NCBI GenBank assembly: GCA_945887855.1
Contig: CAMCZP010000017.1
Location: 1 to 48,695 of the forward strand
Reading direction: 5' to 3'
DNA from: Leptospira interrogans serovar Manilae
GTDB taxonomy: Bacteria > Spirochaetota > Leptospiria > Leptospirales > Leptospiraceae
Length of the DNA: 48,695 nt
How positions within the stretch are numbered: the stretch's first letter is position 1; every line of letters starts with the position of its first letter. The notes below the pieces were generated by a model, which was not told where the DNA came from, did no database searches, and saw nothing but the letters and a program-made list of their open reading frames with translations. Positions 1 to 8,430 of the stretch are shown piece after piece. The translations under genes and the position numbers were made by a program.

Positions 1-199
1 ATCTAGATCTCATTTCTTTGGCTGCTTTCCTGGAAAATGTTATCATTAAAATAGAAGAATCTTCTATCTCTTTATCTTTAATTAAGGATACAACAAGCTC
101 TATTATAGTAAATGTTTTACCACTTCCTGCAGCAGCTATAATTTGTATATACCCAAATGGATCTTTTAATATTAGTTTTTGTTCTTCACTTAGATTCAT
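1..199 (-). CDS. UvrD/Rep-type superfamily I DNA helicase, N-terminal fragment (cut by window edge)
   Basis: The reverse strand encodes an N-terminus beginning MNLSEEQKLIL and containing a Walker A motif, AAAGSGKT, followed by a motif Ia-like stretch, MITFSRKAAKEM. This order (Q-motif-like EEQ, Walker A, then TFxRKAAxEM) is typical of superfamily I 3'-5' helicases of the UvrD/Rep/PcrA group, which unwind DNA with ATP during repair and replication restart. The gene runs off the left edge, so only about 66 residues are seen and the subfamily cannot be decided. I chose the ATG at 199 because AGGAAAA lies just upstream; an in-frame ATG at 253 has no ribosome-binding site. It is divergent from ssb across about 210 bp of very AT-rich DNA. 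Confidence 0.8.
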   Translation of the reverse strand, partial: MNLSEEQKLILKDPFGYIQIIAAAGSGKTFTIIELVVSLIKDKEIEDSSILMITFSRKAAKEMRSR

Positions 200-410
200 A
201 TTTTTTCCTATATAATATTTTAAATTATATAGTACATTTAGTAATTTATCCATTATTAATTATATAAAAAAATTTCAATAGTAGATAGATATTACATCTT
301 ACTTAAAAAAAAATAAATAATATGTAATATTATAAAAAAAATTTATAAAAAATAGTACCCCTGATTCTTTTTTTTACCTACAAGAATAGAAAATCAAAGG
401 AGATTATTCT

Positions 411-776
411 ATGAAAAACATGGCGTATGCAATACTCGATGGAAATCTGACATCAGATCCCGAGTCAAAAAAAATAAATAGTTCAACTACAGTGACTACT
501 TTTTCAATAGCAATCAATCATTACACAAAGGGAGAGGAAAATGAGGGGGATGTATCTTTTATTGATGTTGAAACTTGGGATAAGTTAGCAGAAAACTGTG
601 CCGAATTTTTAAAAAAAGGTAAAATGGTCACTGTAATAGGTACTTTAAAACAAGTGAGATGGAAATCAATGGATGGGGGTAATCGTCAAAAATTTAAGAT
701 TGTTGCCTCTAGTGTTCGATTTGATTCTTTTGCCGATAAAAAGCAGGACAAGGAGGTTCAAAAAAAAGCTGCCTGA
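411..776 (+). CDS. ssb: single-stranded DNA-binding protein
   Basis: A 121-residue OB-fold protein that should bind ssDNA during replication, recombination and repair. The family pattern is visible: an N-terminal beta strand (AILDGNLTSDPE), the central segment FIDVETWDKLAENCAEFLKKGKMV, which resembles the SSB signature F..v..W.k.AE....l.KG..v, and a final strand RQKFKIVASSVRF. The start is set by AAAGGAG eight bases before the ATG. The protein stops soon after the OB fold with a lysine-rich tail ending KKAA, so the acidic DDDIPF-like tip that recruits partner proteins in most bacterial SSBs is missing. It may therefore be a paralog rather than the only housekeeping SSB. Confidence 0.88.
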   Translation: MKNMAYAILDGNLTSDPESKKINSSTTVTTFSIAINHYTKGEENEGDVSFIDVETWDKLAENCAEFLKKGKMVTVIGTLKQVRWKSMDGGNRQKFKIVASSVRFDSFADKKQDKEVQKKAA

Positions 777-800
777 AATAAATAAAAGTTAAGTAAACCC

Positions 801-827
801 GGGCAGGTAAAAGTAAGATTCCTGCCC
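801..827 (+). terminator. GC-rich hairpin after ssb, possible terminator
   Basis: GGGCAGG at 801-807 pairs perfectly with CCTGCCC at 821-827 across a 13-base loop, 24 bases after the ssb stop. There is no T-run directly after it, so it may slow or stabilise rather than terminate cleanly. It is one of the few GC-rich spots in this AT-rich intergenic region. Confidence 0.4.
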
Positions 828-920
828 ACATGTAAGCTCATAAATATCTACTTTTACCCATTACTTAAAAAAAATAAAATTTCCTTGCAACTCTTCTGTT
901 TCTAAAAAGATTAGAAGGAA

Positions 921-1355
921 ATGCGATTGATCCTAATTAATTTCTTATGCATATATTTATTTGGAACTTCCAATCTATTTGCATCGGAAAAAATATCCAT
1001 TGAAAATCTAACCCTTTTCATAAGCCCCTCTGAATACCCCAAAAGTATTCCACTGGGTTTTGTACCGGATGGTTCACGCTTACTCTATTCGACTGATTTA
1101 AAAAAATTTGGATTTGAAAGTGTCGAAATTTCTTTAATTTTTGAATCTCCTTTGAGCAAAGAGGAAATGATTTTGTACTATGAAGTATTTTTTAAAGGAT
1201 TAGATTGGCGCATCTTACAAAAAGAAACCAATGTTGAAAAATCTTTATTCTTAGCTGAAAGTCCTGGAAAAAAAAATATTCTCACAATTCTTTTGACTAG
1301 CAAGGGGACGGGTTCACTCATAAAATTATTTAGTAAAAAGCAAACCAATTATTGA
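921..1355 (+). CDS. secreted protein of unknown function
   Basis: A 144-residue protein with a clear signal peptide (LILINFLCIYLFGTSNLFAS, probable cleavage near residue 22) and a small mixed alpha/beta body. I do not recognise the family. The body has a segment (EISLIFESPLSKEEMILYYE) that could be a strand-helix pair as in small periplasmic domains. The start is uncertain: AAGGAA touches the ATG at 921 directly, which is too close, whereas the in-frame TTG at 927 would have a well-placed Shine-Dalgarno. It ends 3 bases before the AI-2E-family permease and is probably co-transcribed with it and xseA-xseB. Confidence 0.6.
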   Translation: MRLILINFLCIYLFGTSNLFASEKISIENLTLFISPSEYPKSIPLGFVPDGSRLLYSTDLKKFGFESVEISLIFESPLSKEEMILYYEVFFKGLDWRILQKETNVEKSLFLAESPGKKNILTILLTSKGTGSLIKLFSKKQTNY

Positions 1356-1358
1356 ATT

Positions 1359-2486
1359 ATGAGACAGGATAATAATTTCTATTTTATAATGACCCTTCTC
1401 ATAGTATTTCTCTTGGGCTCACTTATCTTCTTGTTTATAGTTTTCAAATCTTTCTTTTGGTCAGCTTTTATCTCTCTTATTTTTTATTTGGGATCGAGGG
1501 AGTATTACCTTCGAATTAAATTTAAATTGCCAAAATCAGCACGTCATTCAGCCCCCTATCTTATGATTATCCTAGTCATCATAACTATTTTTTTACCTTT
1601 GGTCTTTATTTCTAGTACACTTGTGAATGAGCTACTTTCATTGCTTTTTGTTTTAAAGATAAACTTATCTGAAGAAAGGCTTTTACCTTTTCTGATGAAT
1701 TTTTCCTTGATCACAGATTACTTTACTGATTCAGAATTTTTTTGGGTCCAATTGCCTATGGGCTACAGAGAGATTGTCCAAAATTATGGTGATATATTAA
1801 ATATAGATAGTCTTTATGGAATTTTAAGCAATGCAACTTCTCTTATCTTGGGGGGTATAAAGGTTCCCATTGAATATTTGACTAACACACTATTTAGTTT
1901 AATCCTTTTGTTCTTTTTTTACAAAGATGGATATAAAGTTGAATCATTCTTTGAAAGCAATATGCATATCTCGGGTGAAATAAAAAATAAAATTATGTAT
2001 CGAATTTTAGATGCAGTCAAAGCAGTTCTCAAAGGAAATTTTATAATTTCTTTGTTACAGGGAATCATTCTTGGATTTATTTTATTTTTTGCTGGTATTT
2101 CAAATCCAATCCTCTATGGAAGTATCGGAGCATTTTTTTCATTAATTCCAATTATTGGCACTGCGGTAGTATGGTTACCCGCAGGATTGTACATACTAGT
2201 CTATGAAGGAAATTTGATTTCCGGTATACTGGTTATGAGTTTTAGTTTTGGTGCCTATCTGATTCTAGAAAATTTTATCAAGCCAACCATGTTAGACAGG
2301 AAATTAAATATACACCCATTTTTATTGTTTTTATCCCTCTTGGGTGGAATCCAAGAATTTGGTATCATAGGTTTAATCATAGGACCTGTCACTGTGACTA
2401 TCATTGTAATACTATGGGATTATTGGATTTACTATAATAAAAATCTTAAGCACAATCCAGATGGAGAAAGTGGAGAAATTGTTTGA
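1359..2486 (+). CDS. AI-2E family (PerM/UPF0118) membrane transporter
   Basis: A 375-residue integral membrane protein with about seven to eight hydrophobic segments. Its C-terminal half carries the family pattern: PILYGSIGAFFSLIPIIGTAVVW-type sequence, then LENFIKPTMLDRKLNIHP, then GIIGLIIGPV. Members of this family include proposed autoinducer-2 exporters (TqsA) and Na+/H+ antiporters, so the substrate cannot be assigned from sequence. The gene starts 3 bases after the preceding secreted protein without an evident ribosome-binding site, suggesting translational coupling. Its stop overlaps the TTG start of xseA. Confidence 0.8.
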   Translation: MRQDNNFYFIMTLLIVFLLGSLIFLFIVFKSFFWSAFISLIFYLGSREYYLRIKFKLPKSARHSAPYLMIILVIITIFLPLVFISSTLVNELLSLLFVLKINLSEERLLPFLMNFSLITDYFTDSEFFWVQLPMGYREIVQNYGDILNIDSLYGILSNATSLILGGIKVPIEYLTNTLFSLILLFFFYKDGYKVESFFESNMHISGEIKNKIMYRILDAVKAVLKGNFIISLLQGIILGFILFFAGISNPILYGSIGAFFSLIPIIGTAVVWLPAGLYILVYEGNLISGILVMSFSFGAYLILENFIKPTMLDRKLNIHPFLLFLSLLGGIQEFGIIGLIIGPVTVTIIVILWDYWIYYNKNLKHNPDGESGEIV

Positions 2487-3760
2487 AGCAGGAATTTCAA
2501 AAAGCTTTTACTGTTTCAGATGTAAATAAAATCCTCAAAAATCAAATACTTTCTATCTCGGAACTCCAGAGATTTAAAGTAGTTGGAGAAATCTCTAATT
2601 TAAGCAATGCAGGAAATAACCATACATATTTTAAATTAAAAGATAAAACCAGCATTCTAAATTGTGCTTTTTTTTTGAGCCAAAAAAAGCAATACAAAGG
2701 AAAGCCCATAGAAAACGGAATGCAAATTGAGGTAATTGGTTCTATAAATTTTTATGAACCTGGAAGTTATCCTTCAATAACTGTATATACCATTGAAGAA
2801 ATAGGCAAAGGTGATATACTTTACCAAATAGAACTCCTAAAGCAAAAATTAAATCTTTTGGGAGTGTTTGATGAAAATAGAAAAAGACCCATTCCCAGAT
2901 ATCCAAGAACAATAGGGATTGCAACTGCCCCAAATGGTGCTGCAGTACAAGATATAATTAAAGTTATTAGAACTGTATCTCAAAGTGTTAATATTCTATT
3001 GGCACCCTGTATAGTACAGGGAGATATGGCACCAAAGTCAATTATATCTGCAATACATAATTTAAATAATCCAAATATGAATGTCGATGTTATAATAGCA
3101 GGTAGGGGAGGGGGGAGTTCTGAAGACTTAATGGCATTTAACAATGAAGATGTTGTAATGGCTTTTTATAATTCTAGAGTCCCTATAATTTCAGCTGTAG
3201 GACATGAGATAGATTCTGTTTTGACAGATTTTGCCGCTGATGATTCTGCTCCTACTCCTAGTGTAGCAGCAGAAACTGTAATTGCTTCCCACATAAATAT
3301 AAATATGAGTTTGAGTGATCTAGAAAAAAGATTAATTAATTCATTAAATATAAAGATTAGAACAGAAAAAGATAAATATATTAAAATTTCAAATTCAAGA
3401 ATATTTAGAGAGCCCCAGTTTATACTTTTTGATAGATATCAAATTGTAGATGATATTTTAAAAAATATTTTTCTATTGGGAGAAAATAGAATTACAAAAA
3501 AGTACTCTGAGTTACAAAAATTTGATAATATATCAATTTATATAAAATCTAACTTAGAATCTACAAAAAATAAATTCTTACTGATTCAAGAAAGAATAGA
3601 AAATTTTTCACCCTTAGGGACACTCAAGAGGGGATACTCCGTGGTGAGAAATAAAAATAAAAATGTAATAAAATCAATAAAACAGGTAAACTTAGGGGAG
3701 GAAATAGAAATAATCCTCGAAGATGGAAAAATAATTGCAGAAGTTAAGGGAAAAGTATGA
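2483..3760 (+). CDS. xseA: exodeoxyribonuclease VII large subunit
   Basis: A 425-residue catalytic subunit of exonuclease VII, which degrades single-stranded DNA from both ends into oligonucleotides. The N-terminal OB fold is visible ([12 protein letters not shown]...HTYFKLKD), followed by the nuclease core with [33 protein letters not shown] and the PTPSVAAE motif, then a long coiled-coil region and a C-terminal segment (LKRGYSVV) typical of XseA. The start is a TTG that overlaps the upstream stop (TTGA), with GGAG seven bases before it. The 3' end overlaps xseB by ATGA, as expected for subunits made in a fixed ratio. Confidence 0.95.
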   Translation: MKQEFQKAFTVSDVNKILKNQILSISELQRFKVVGEISNLSNAGNNHTYFKLKDKTSILNCAFFLSQKKQYKGKPIENGMQIEVIGSINFYEPGSYPSITVYTIEEIGKGDILYQIELLKQKLNLLGVFDENRKRPIPRYPRTIGIATAPNGAAVQDIIKVIRTVSQSVNILLAPCIVQGDMAPKSIISAIHNLNNPNMNVDVIIAGRGGGSSEDLMAFNNEDVVMAFYNSRVPIISAVGHEIDSVLTDFAADDSAPTPSVAAETVIASHININMSLSDLEKRLINSLNIKIRTEKDKYIKISNSRIFREPQFILFDRYQIVDDILKNIFLLGENRITKKYSELQKFDNISIYIKSNLESTKNKFLLIQERIENFSPLGTLKRGYSVVRNKNKNVIKSIKQVNLGEEIEIILEDGKIIAEVKGKV

Positions 3761-4032
3761 CTAAATCAGAAAAAAAAATATCATTTGAAGAAGCATTGGA
3801 AGAACTCGAAAAAATAGCAGAAAAATTAGAACGTCAATCACTTTCTCTAGAAGATTCTATAAAAGCATTTGAAAGAGGAACTGAACTAAAAAAGATTTGT
3901 GCGGATCGACTTAAGGAAGCTGAGGGTAAAATTGAATTTCTCCAAAAAAATTCAGATGGTAGTACTACGAGAGAGTCATTTATAAAAGAAAAATCACCTT
4001 CTAAGCTAGATGATTCAGATGGCATTTTTTAA
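3757..4032 (+). CDS. xseB: exodeoxyribonuclease VII small subunit
   Basis: A 91-residue helical protein matching Xse[18 protein letters not shown], then [16 protein letters not shown] and [15 protein letters not shown]. It binds the coiled coil of XseA and is needed for an active exonuclease VII complex. About 25 extra residues (SDGSTTRES...DSDGIF) extend beyond the two-helix core and look disordered. It overlaps xseA by ATGA and its TAA overlaps the ATG of the next gene (TAATG), so all three are probably translated in a coupled way. Confidence 0.95.
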   Translation: MTKSEKKISFEEALEELEKIAEKLERQSLSLEDSIKAFERGTELKKICADRLKEAEGKIEFLQKNSDGSTTRESFIKEKSPSKLDDSDGIF

Positions 4033-5249
4033 TGGATAAATCATTAAAAGAATCTCATCTACTATTACTTTTAGCAAGCATACAATTCACACATATCTTA
4101 GATTTTGTAATTATAATGCCACTTGGTCCCCGTTTTATGGATGTATTTAAAATAAATCCTCAGGAGTTTGGTTTTATTGTTTCTTCTTATACTTTTAGCG
4201 CAGGTTTAGCAGGTATTATAGGAACAGGATTTGTAGATAGGTTTGATCGAAAAGCAGTTCTAAATACAGCTTATTTGGGTTTTGTATTGGGAACATATCT
4301 CTCTGCTATTTCTCCCGATTATAAAATGCTTTTATTGGCGAGGATAGTCTCCGGGGCATTCGGTGGGATTTTGGGAGCAATGGTGTTTTCAATCTTAGGT
4401 GATGTGATACCCTATGAGAGAAGGGGTAAAGCATCCGGGATAATTATGTCTGCATTTTCATTTGCATCTGTAATTGGTGTTCCTCTGGGCTTATTCCTTG
4501 CATCACAATTTAATTCTTGGGCAGCTCCTTTTTGGGGTTTGGCTATCCTTTCTACATTTATTTTATTTTTTTCTCACTTTGTAATGCCTAATGTTAAGAC
4601 TCATATCAATAAAATGGAAAACCATAGTGTCTATAAAGTTTACATGATAATTTTAAAAGATTCAAATCATCTAAAAGCTTTTATGCTTATAATTTCTATG
4701 ATGTTTGCAGGATTTAGTGTAATACCTTTTATAAGTCCTTATATGGTTTCAAATGTAGGGGTTTCAGAAAAAGATTTGTCCTATCTCTACTTTTTTGGGG
4801 GAGCGGCTACAATTTTTACAGCTAGAATAATTGGTACATTAGCGGATAAATATGGAAAGTATAAAGTTTTTTCTGTCATAGCTGCACTCTCTACCATTCC
4901 AATTTATATCATTACAAATTTATCTGTAGTACCCCTATATCAGGCATTGATAGCTTCTACTTTATTTTTCATATTAGTATCCGGTCGTTTCATCCCCGCT
5001 CTGGCAATGATTACATCTTCAGTATTGCCAAGAAATAGGGGTGGGTTTATGAGTTTAAATTCATCATTTCAGCAAATTGCATCTGGAATGGCTTCTATCA
5101 TTGCTGGTATGATTTTAGTAAAAAATCAGGATGGAACCATGAGTAATTATCAATATGTGGGGTATATGGCTATGCTTTCCACTCTACTTGCAATTTATTT
5201 AGGGAGCAAATTGAAAGTTGCAACGGATCATGCCCATCATCCAACCTGA
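4032..5249 (+). CDS. MFS transporter (12-TM drug/sugar efflux type)
   Basis: A 405-residue major facilitator with about 12 hydrophobic segments. The first half has the loop 2-3 motif (GFVDRFDRKAVL, a variant of G-x3-D-R-x-G-R-R) and a conserved stretch LARIVSGAFGG as in the AraJ/YdhP-like efflux group. Substrate cannot be predicted. It starts at the TAATG junction with xseB and ends convergently with trkH, the two coding regions sharing 13 bp. The polar C-terminus ends in a short histidine-containing tail (DHAHHPT). Confidence 0.8.
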   Translation: MDKSLKESHLLLLLASIQFTHILDFVIIMPLGPRFMDVFKINPQEFGFIVSSYTFSAGLAGIIGTGFVDRFDRKAVLNTAYLGFVLGTYLSAISPDYKMLLLARIVSGAFGGILGAMVFSILGDVIPYERRGKASGIIMSAFSFASVIGVPLGLFLASQFNSWAAPFWGLAILSTFILFFSHFVMPNVKTHINKMENHSVYKVYMIILKDSNHLKAFMLIISMMFAGFSVIPFISPYMVSNVGVSEKDLSYLYFFGGAATIFTARIIGTLADKYGKYKVFSVIAALSTIPIYIITNLSVVPLYQALIASTLFFILVSGRFIPALAMITSSVLPRNRGGFMSLNSSFQQIASGMASIIAGMILVKNQDGTMSNYQYVGYMAMLSTLLAIYLGSKLKVATDHAHHPT

Positions 5250-6811
5250 ATTTTTAATCCGTCATCATCCTCAAAACTAGTAGCTGTATTACCAGTGATT
5301 GCTATTAATACAGTGAAAATTCCTATTCTTCCTACATACATAAGAAAAATATAAATAATTTTTTCTAAATCTCCTAAGTTAGATGTTATACCTAAACTCA
5401 ATCCAACAGTTGAAAAAGCAGAAATAACTTCAAATGTAATGATTTGTATAGCATTGTTTACGCCATGTAAATAGGTTAAAATAAAGATTATAATCGCAAG
5501 GGAAGATGTGGATAAGAAGTACAAACGAGTGCTCATAGCTACAGATTTCTTAGAAACATTGCTTCCCGATATAACAACAAATCCCTGTGAGCTGAGTACA
5601 TTTATTAAATATTTAGCTAGTATCACAAAAGTAGTAATTTTTATTCCACCCGCAGTACCTTGGGGACCTCCCCCAACAAACATCAACAAGCAAATTAGTA
5701 CCATAGTTGGATCGTTTATATTTGTTATATCAATGCTGTTAAAACCTGCTGTTCTTGTAGAGATAGATAGAAACAGAGAATTAAATATTTTATCTATTAA
5801 ATTCAATTCTCCCAATGTATGTGTGTTATTAAATTCTAGGTATAGAATCCCAAAGAATCCTGCCAGAATTAAATACAAAGAACCATATAGAATTATTTTA
5901 GTTTGAACCCTATTGGACTCTCCCGTAATAGTTTTATTATAGTCCTCAATTCTAGTTTCTGTGAAATATGAAAGCTTTGTAAGCAGGATATAGAGTTGAG
6001 GTGGTTCTTTTCCCTGTATTGCAGTTCTCATGACATAGGTTTCACCTAAAATTTCAATTTTTGAAAATAATTGTTTTAGAATTTGCAAAAGGGATTTCTC
6101 AATATAAATGATTACGGGATAGCCAATCCCACCTATTACAATCAAAATTGAAAGTATAGTTAATGGAATCGGATAATTTCTTAAGAAACCTGCAGTATCA
6201 AATACAGAAAAACCAGCATTGTTAAAAGCAGAAATTGCAGTAAAAAGGGCTACAAAAAAACGATGCTCAACAATATTATCAGGTAAAGTGTAGTACAAAG
6301 AAATAGTTCCCAAGAGTTCTATGGTGATAGTGATATTTAGAATAGATATAATTACTCTTATGATTTTAGATCTATCAAATTTAGATTCTTTGTCGGGGCC
6401 ATCAAATTTTTTAGTATCTGTATCTAATGCTTCTGAAATAAAGTTATGTAATTTTGTATTACGTGAGAGGTTGTTAATAACAAGCACTCCAATGAGTACG
6501 GTCATTACGATTATTCCCAATCCTCCTGCCTGAAAAAAGAGCATAAGAGCTATCTTGGTTGTAAAACTAAGGCTACTTATGGAAACGGGTGAGAGTCCGG
6601 TGATAGAAAATGCGGAGGCAGATAGGTAGAGGGAATCTATGTATGTCAAATTCCCATTTTCTAAGAAGTATAAAATAAAAGAACCAATGAAAATTGCTGT
6701 ACCGAAGCTTACCACAATTCCCCTGGCTACAGAAAGTTTTAAAAATGTTTCAAGGATCGGATTTGCAAGGAAGGATATTCCTTTCAAGAGATTCCTGAGG
6801 AGGAATTTCAT
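5237..6811 (-). CDS. TrkH/KtrB-family potassium uptake channel subunit
   Basis: A 524-residue membrane protein with the four pseudo-repeats of K+ transporters of the Trk/Ktr/HKT superfamily. The selectivity-filter loops are visible near residues 66-75 (SAFSITGLSP), 194-203 (SAFNNAGFSV), 350-359 (ISTRTAGFNS) and 464-473 (SAFSTVGLSL), each with the expected glycine. It should move K+ (with Na+ or H+) across the inner membrane together with a cytoplasmic TrkA/KtrA RCK protein, which is not encoded nearby. It starts 2 bases after the stop of a small acidic secreted protein and has no ribosome-binding site of its own. The 3' end overlaps the MFS gene on the other strand. Confidence 0.9.
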   Translation of the reverse strand: MKFLLRNLLKGISFLANPILETFLKLSVARGIVVSFGTAIFIGSFILYFLENGNLTYIDSLYLSASAFSITGLSPVSISSLSFTTKIALMLFFQAGGLGIIVMTVLIGVLVINNLSRNTKLHNFISEALDTDTKKFDGPDKESKFDRSKIIRVIISILNITITIELLGTISLYYTLPDNIVEHRFFVALFTAISAFNNAGFSVFDTAGFLRNYPIPLTILSILIVIGGIGYPVIIYIEKSLLQILKQLFSKIEILGETYVMRTAIQGKEPPQLYILLTKLSYFTETRIEDYNKTITGESNRVQTKIILYGSLYLILAGFFGILYLEFNNTHTLGELNLIDKIFNSLFLSISTRTAGFNSIDITNINDPTMVLICLLMFVGGGPQGTAGGIKITTFVILAKYLINVLSSQGFVVISGSNVSKKSVAMSTRLYFLSTSSLAIIIFILTYLHGVNNAIQIITFEVISAFSTVGLSLGITSNLGDLEKIIYIFLMYVGRIGIFTVLIAITGNTATSFEDDDGLKIQVG

Positions 6812-6813
6812 TC

Positions 6814-7083
6814 TTATTTTAGATCTTCTTCTAGTTCCTCATTTTCCTGCTCTTCTTCATTGCTTTCCTGGTCTTCAAAATCCTCTTCCATTGCCCCAGA
6901 TTTCCCTTTTTTAGAGTAGTCCCAATAGGAGTTGGGAAGAGTAAATGAGCTTTTTCCATTCTTATCCTCATCAAATGCGAGGAGTTTGGATAAAAATACT
7001 CTTCCCTTTTTTGCAATGCTACTTTCTGAGAAAATGGGGAAGGAAAGTAGGAGAATTATAAAAATTGATACAAGATACTTCAT
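6814..7083 (-). CDS. small secreted protein with highly acidic tail
   Basis: An 89-residue protein with a signal peptide (MKYLVSIFIILLLSFPIFSES), a short basic middle (KKGRVFLSKLLAF) and an extremely acidic C-terminus (EEDFEDQESNEEEQENEELEEDLK-type, more than half Asp/Glu). I do not recognise it. I chose the ATG at 7083, which has AAAGG eight bases upstream, over a TTG further upstream inside yceI. It lies 1 base after yceI and 2 bases before the K+ channel gene, so the three form one operon. An exported polyanionic tail could bind cations; that is speculation. Confidence 0.6.
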   Translation of the reverse strand: MKYLVSIFIILLLSFPIFSESSIAKKGRVFLSKLLAFDEDKNGKSSFTLPNSYWDYSKKGKSGAMEEDFEDQESNEEEQENEELEEDLK

Positions 7084-7084
7084 A

Positions 7085-7618
7085 TTATTTACCTTTTTTT
7101 TCAAATGTTACAGTAAACTGAACCTTTGCTAAATCCTTAATGGGATTTATCATACTATCATAGTTAATTTGAAAATCCTTACGATTGATTCCTACAGAAC
7201 CTGAATATTGGGCAGATTGAACATCCTCACTCAGAGATACCGGTATATCATAAGTTTTTTCTATATTCTTTATCGTCAGTTTTCCGGTAAGTATAAGAGA
7301 ATTTGGACTATTTTCTTTTACACTCAATACTTCAAAGGAAGCTTTTGGGAAATTCGGAACATCAAAAAAATCTTCATTTCGAAGATGGTTATCCCTTATA
7401 CTGTTTCCTGTGTCAATGGAAGCTACATCAATCTCAACCTTTGCCTTTTTTGCTTTTGCATCTAAAACCTCTAAGGTTACTTTTTTAAATTCCCCATTTG
7501 CTTTTCCAAATCTAGTATCAATTTCAAATTTTATTTCAGTTTTTTGGTGGGTGAGTACTTGTGAAAACACAGGCAAACTCAATCCAAAGAGTAAGATAGA
7601 GATAATAATTTTTTTCAT
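7085..7618 (-). CDS. YceI-family periplasmic protein
   Basis: A 177-residue exported protein (signal peptide ending SLPVFS) with the YceI lipocalin-like pattern: KTEIKFEIDTRFGKANGEFKK near the start, DTGNSIRDNHLRNEDFFDVPN in the middle and GKLTIKNIEKTYDIPVSL, then INRKDFQINYD. YceI proteins bind long isoprenoids or similar lipids in the periplasm, and some are stress- or alkali-induced. AAGGAA is placed well before the ATG. It is the first gene of the operon with the acidic secreted protein and the K+ channel subunit. An ionic or envelope-stress link is inferred from context only. Confidence 0.9.
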   Translation of the reverse strand: MKKIIISILLFGLSLPVFSQVLTHQKTEIKFEIDTRFGKANGEFKKVTLEVLDAKAKKAKVEIDVASIDTGNSIRDNHLRNEDFFDVPNFPKASFEVLSVKENSPNSLILTGKLTIKNIEKTYDIPVSLSEDVQSAQYSGSVGINRKDFQINYDSMINPIKDLAKVQFTVTFEKKGK

Positions 7619-7690
7619 GGAATTTTTCCTTCCTATATCTCCATAAAATGATTAGATTTCTAGCTTACACGTAAAAAAATCGGAGAGTGT

Positions 7691-8335
7691 ATGAAAAAAT
7701 TTGAAAGTATCTATATTCCCGACCTGGAAGATTACATTCAAGATACTTTCACCAACCGCCCATCTCCATTGTTTTTGGAGGTAGAGAAGCATGCGATTAA
7801 AACTAGGGTGCCTATCTTAACTCCCGCCACCGGGGAAGTTTTGCAGTATATCATTTCACAGGAAAAACCAAATTCTATCTTAGAGCTGGGTACAGGAATT
7901 GGATATTCCATTCTTTGGATGCTATCAACCAAACTTCCTTTGAAAATTATTTCCTGGGAACGCAACAAAACCTGCATCCAAGATGCCAATCAATTTATTG
8001 AAGCTTTTATACAAAAAGACCAAACAGTTATTTTGGAAAACCTTCACATCCTGGACACTGTAAAAAATAAACCTAAGTTTCACGAATTCGACTTTGTCTT
8101 TGTGGACTGTGATAAGATTTGCTATCCTGAGTTACTATCTTTGTTATCATTAAAAATGAAACCCGGATCTATTTTGGTATTTGATAATGTTCTCTGGCAT
8201 GGGAGGTTACAAAAGGATGTACACACCCGACCTTCAGACCATTCCATTCAGACTTTTTGGGATAAAGTACTCACAGATTTTTGCAATAGAACATTGTTTC
8301 CAGTGGGAGACGGTTTATTATTATTGCGTATTTAA
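7691..8335 (+). CDS. SAM-dependent O-methyltransferase (family 3)
   Basis: A 214-residue cytosolic methyltransferase. It has the SAM-binding motif LELGTGIGYSILWM near residues 61-74, the acidic metal/substrate motif FVFVDCDKICYPELL (in place of the usual D-A-D-K), and VFDNVLWHGR, which is diagnostic of the catechol/caffeoyl-CoA O-methyltransferase-like family 3. These enzymes transfer methyl groups to hydroxyls of small aromatics using a divalent metal; the real substrate is unknown. GGAG lies 5 bases before the ATG. The gene ends convergently with the PP2C regulator, with hairpin repeat copy A between them. Confidence 0.85.
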   Translation: MKKFESIYIPDLEDYIQDTFTNRPSPLFLEVEKHAIKTRVPILTPATGEVLQYIISQEKPNSILELGTGIGYSILWMLSTKLPLKIISWERNKTCIQDANQFIEAFIQKDQTVILENLHILDTVKNKPKFHEFDFVFVDCDKICYPELLSLLSLKMKPGSILVFDNVLWHGRLQKDVHTRPSDHSIQTFWDKVLTDFCNRTLFPVGDGLLLLRI

Positions 8336-8341
8336 GTAGTA

Positions 8342-8428
8342 ATGACGCAACTTCAATTACTATCTTTTTCCGCCGGTAGGCGGAAAAAAGCCTAGGATTG
8401 TTGCGAATAAATTTGCAAAAACGTCAGT
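8342..8428 (+). repeat. Intergenic hairpin repeat, copy A (shortened)
   Basis: This is one of three related elements in the window (others at 15341-15443 and 36207-36309). It begins ATGACGCAAC and has a perfect 10-bp stem TTTTTCCGCC/GGCGGAAAAA around a GGTA loop, followed by GCCTAGGATTGTTGCG. It lacks the TGACTTTTTGCAGGAA-type segment near the 3' end of the other copies and ends in CGTCAGT. It fills almost all of the space between two convergent genes, so its hairpin may also terminate transcription on both strands. Confidence 0.85.
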
Positions 8429-8430
8429 AA

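Noticed and set aside
5508..5906. 132-codon open frame on the plus strand inside trkH
   Set aside because: It is antisense to a well-conserved channel coding region and shows no family of its own.
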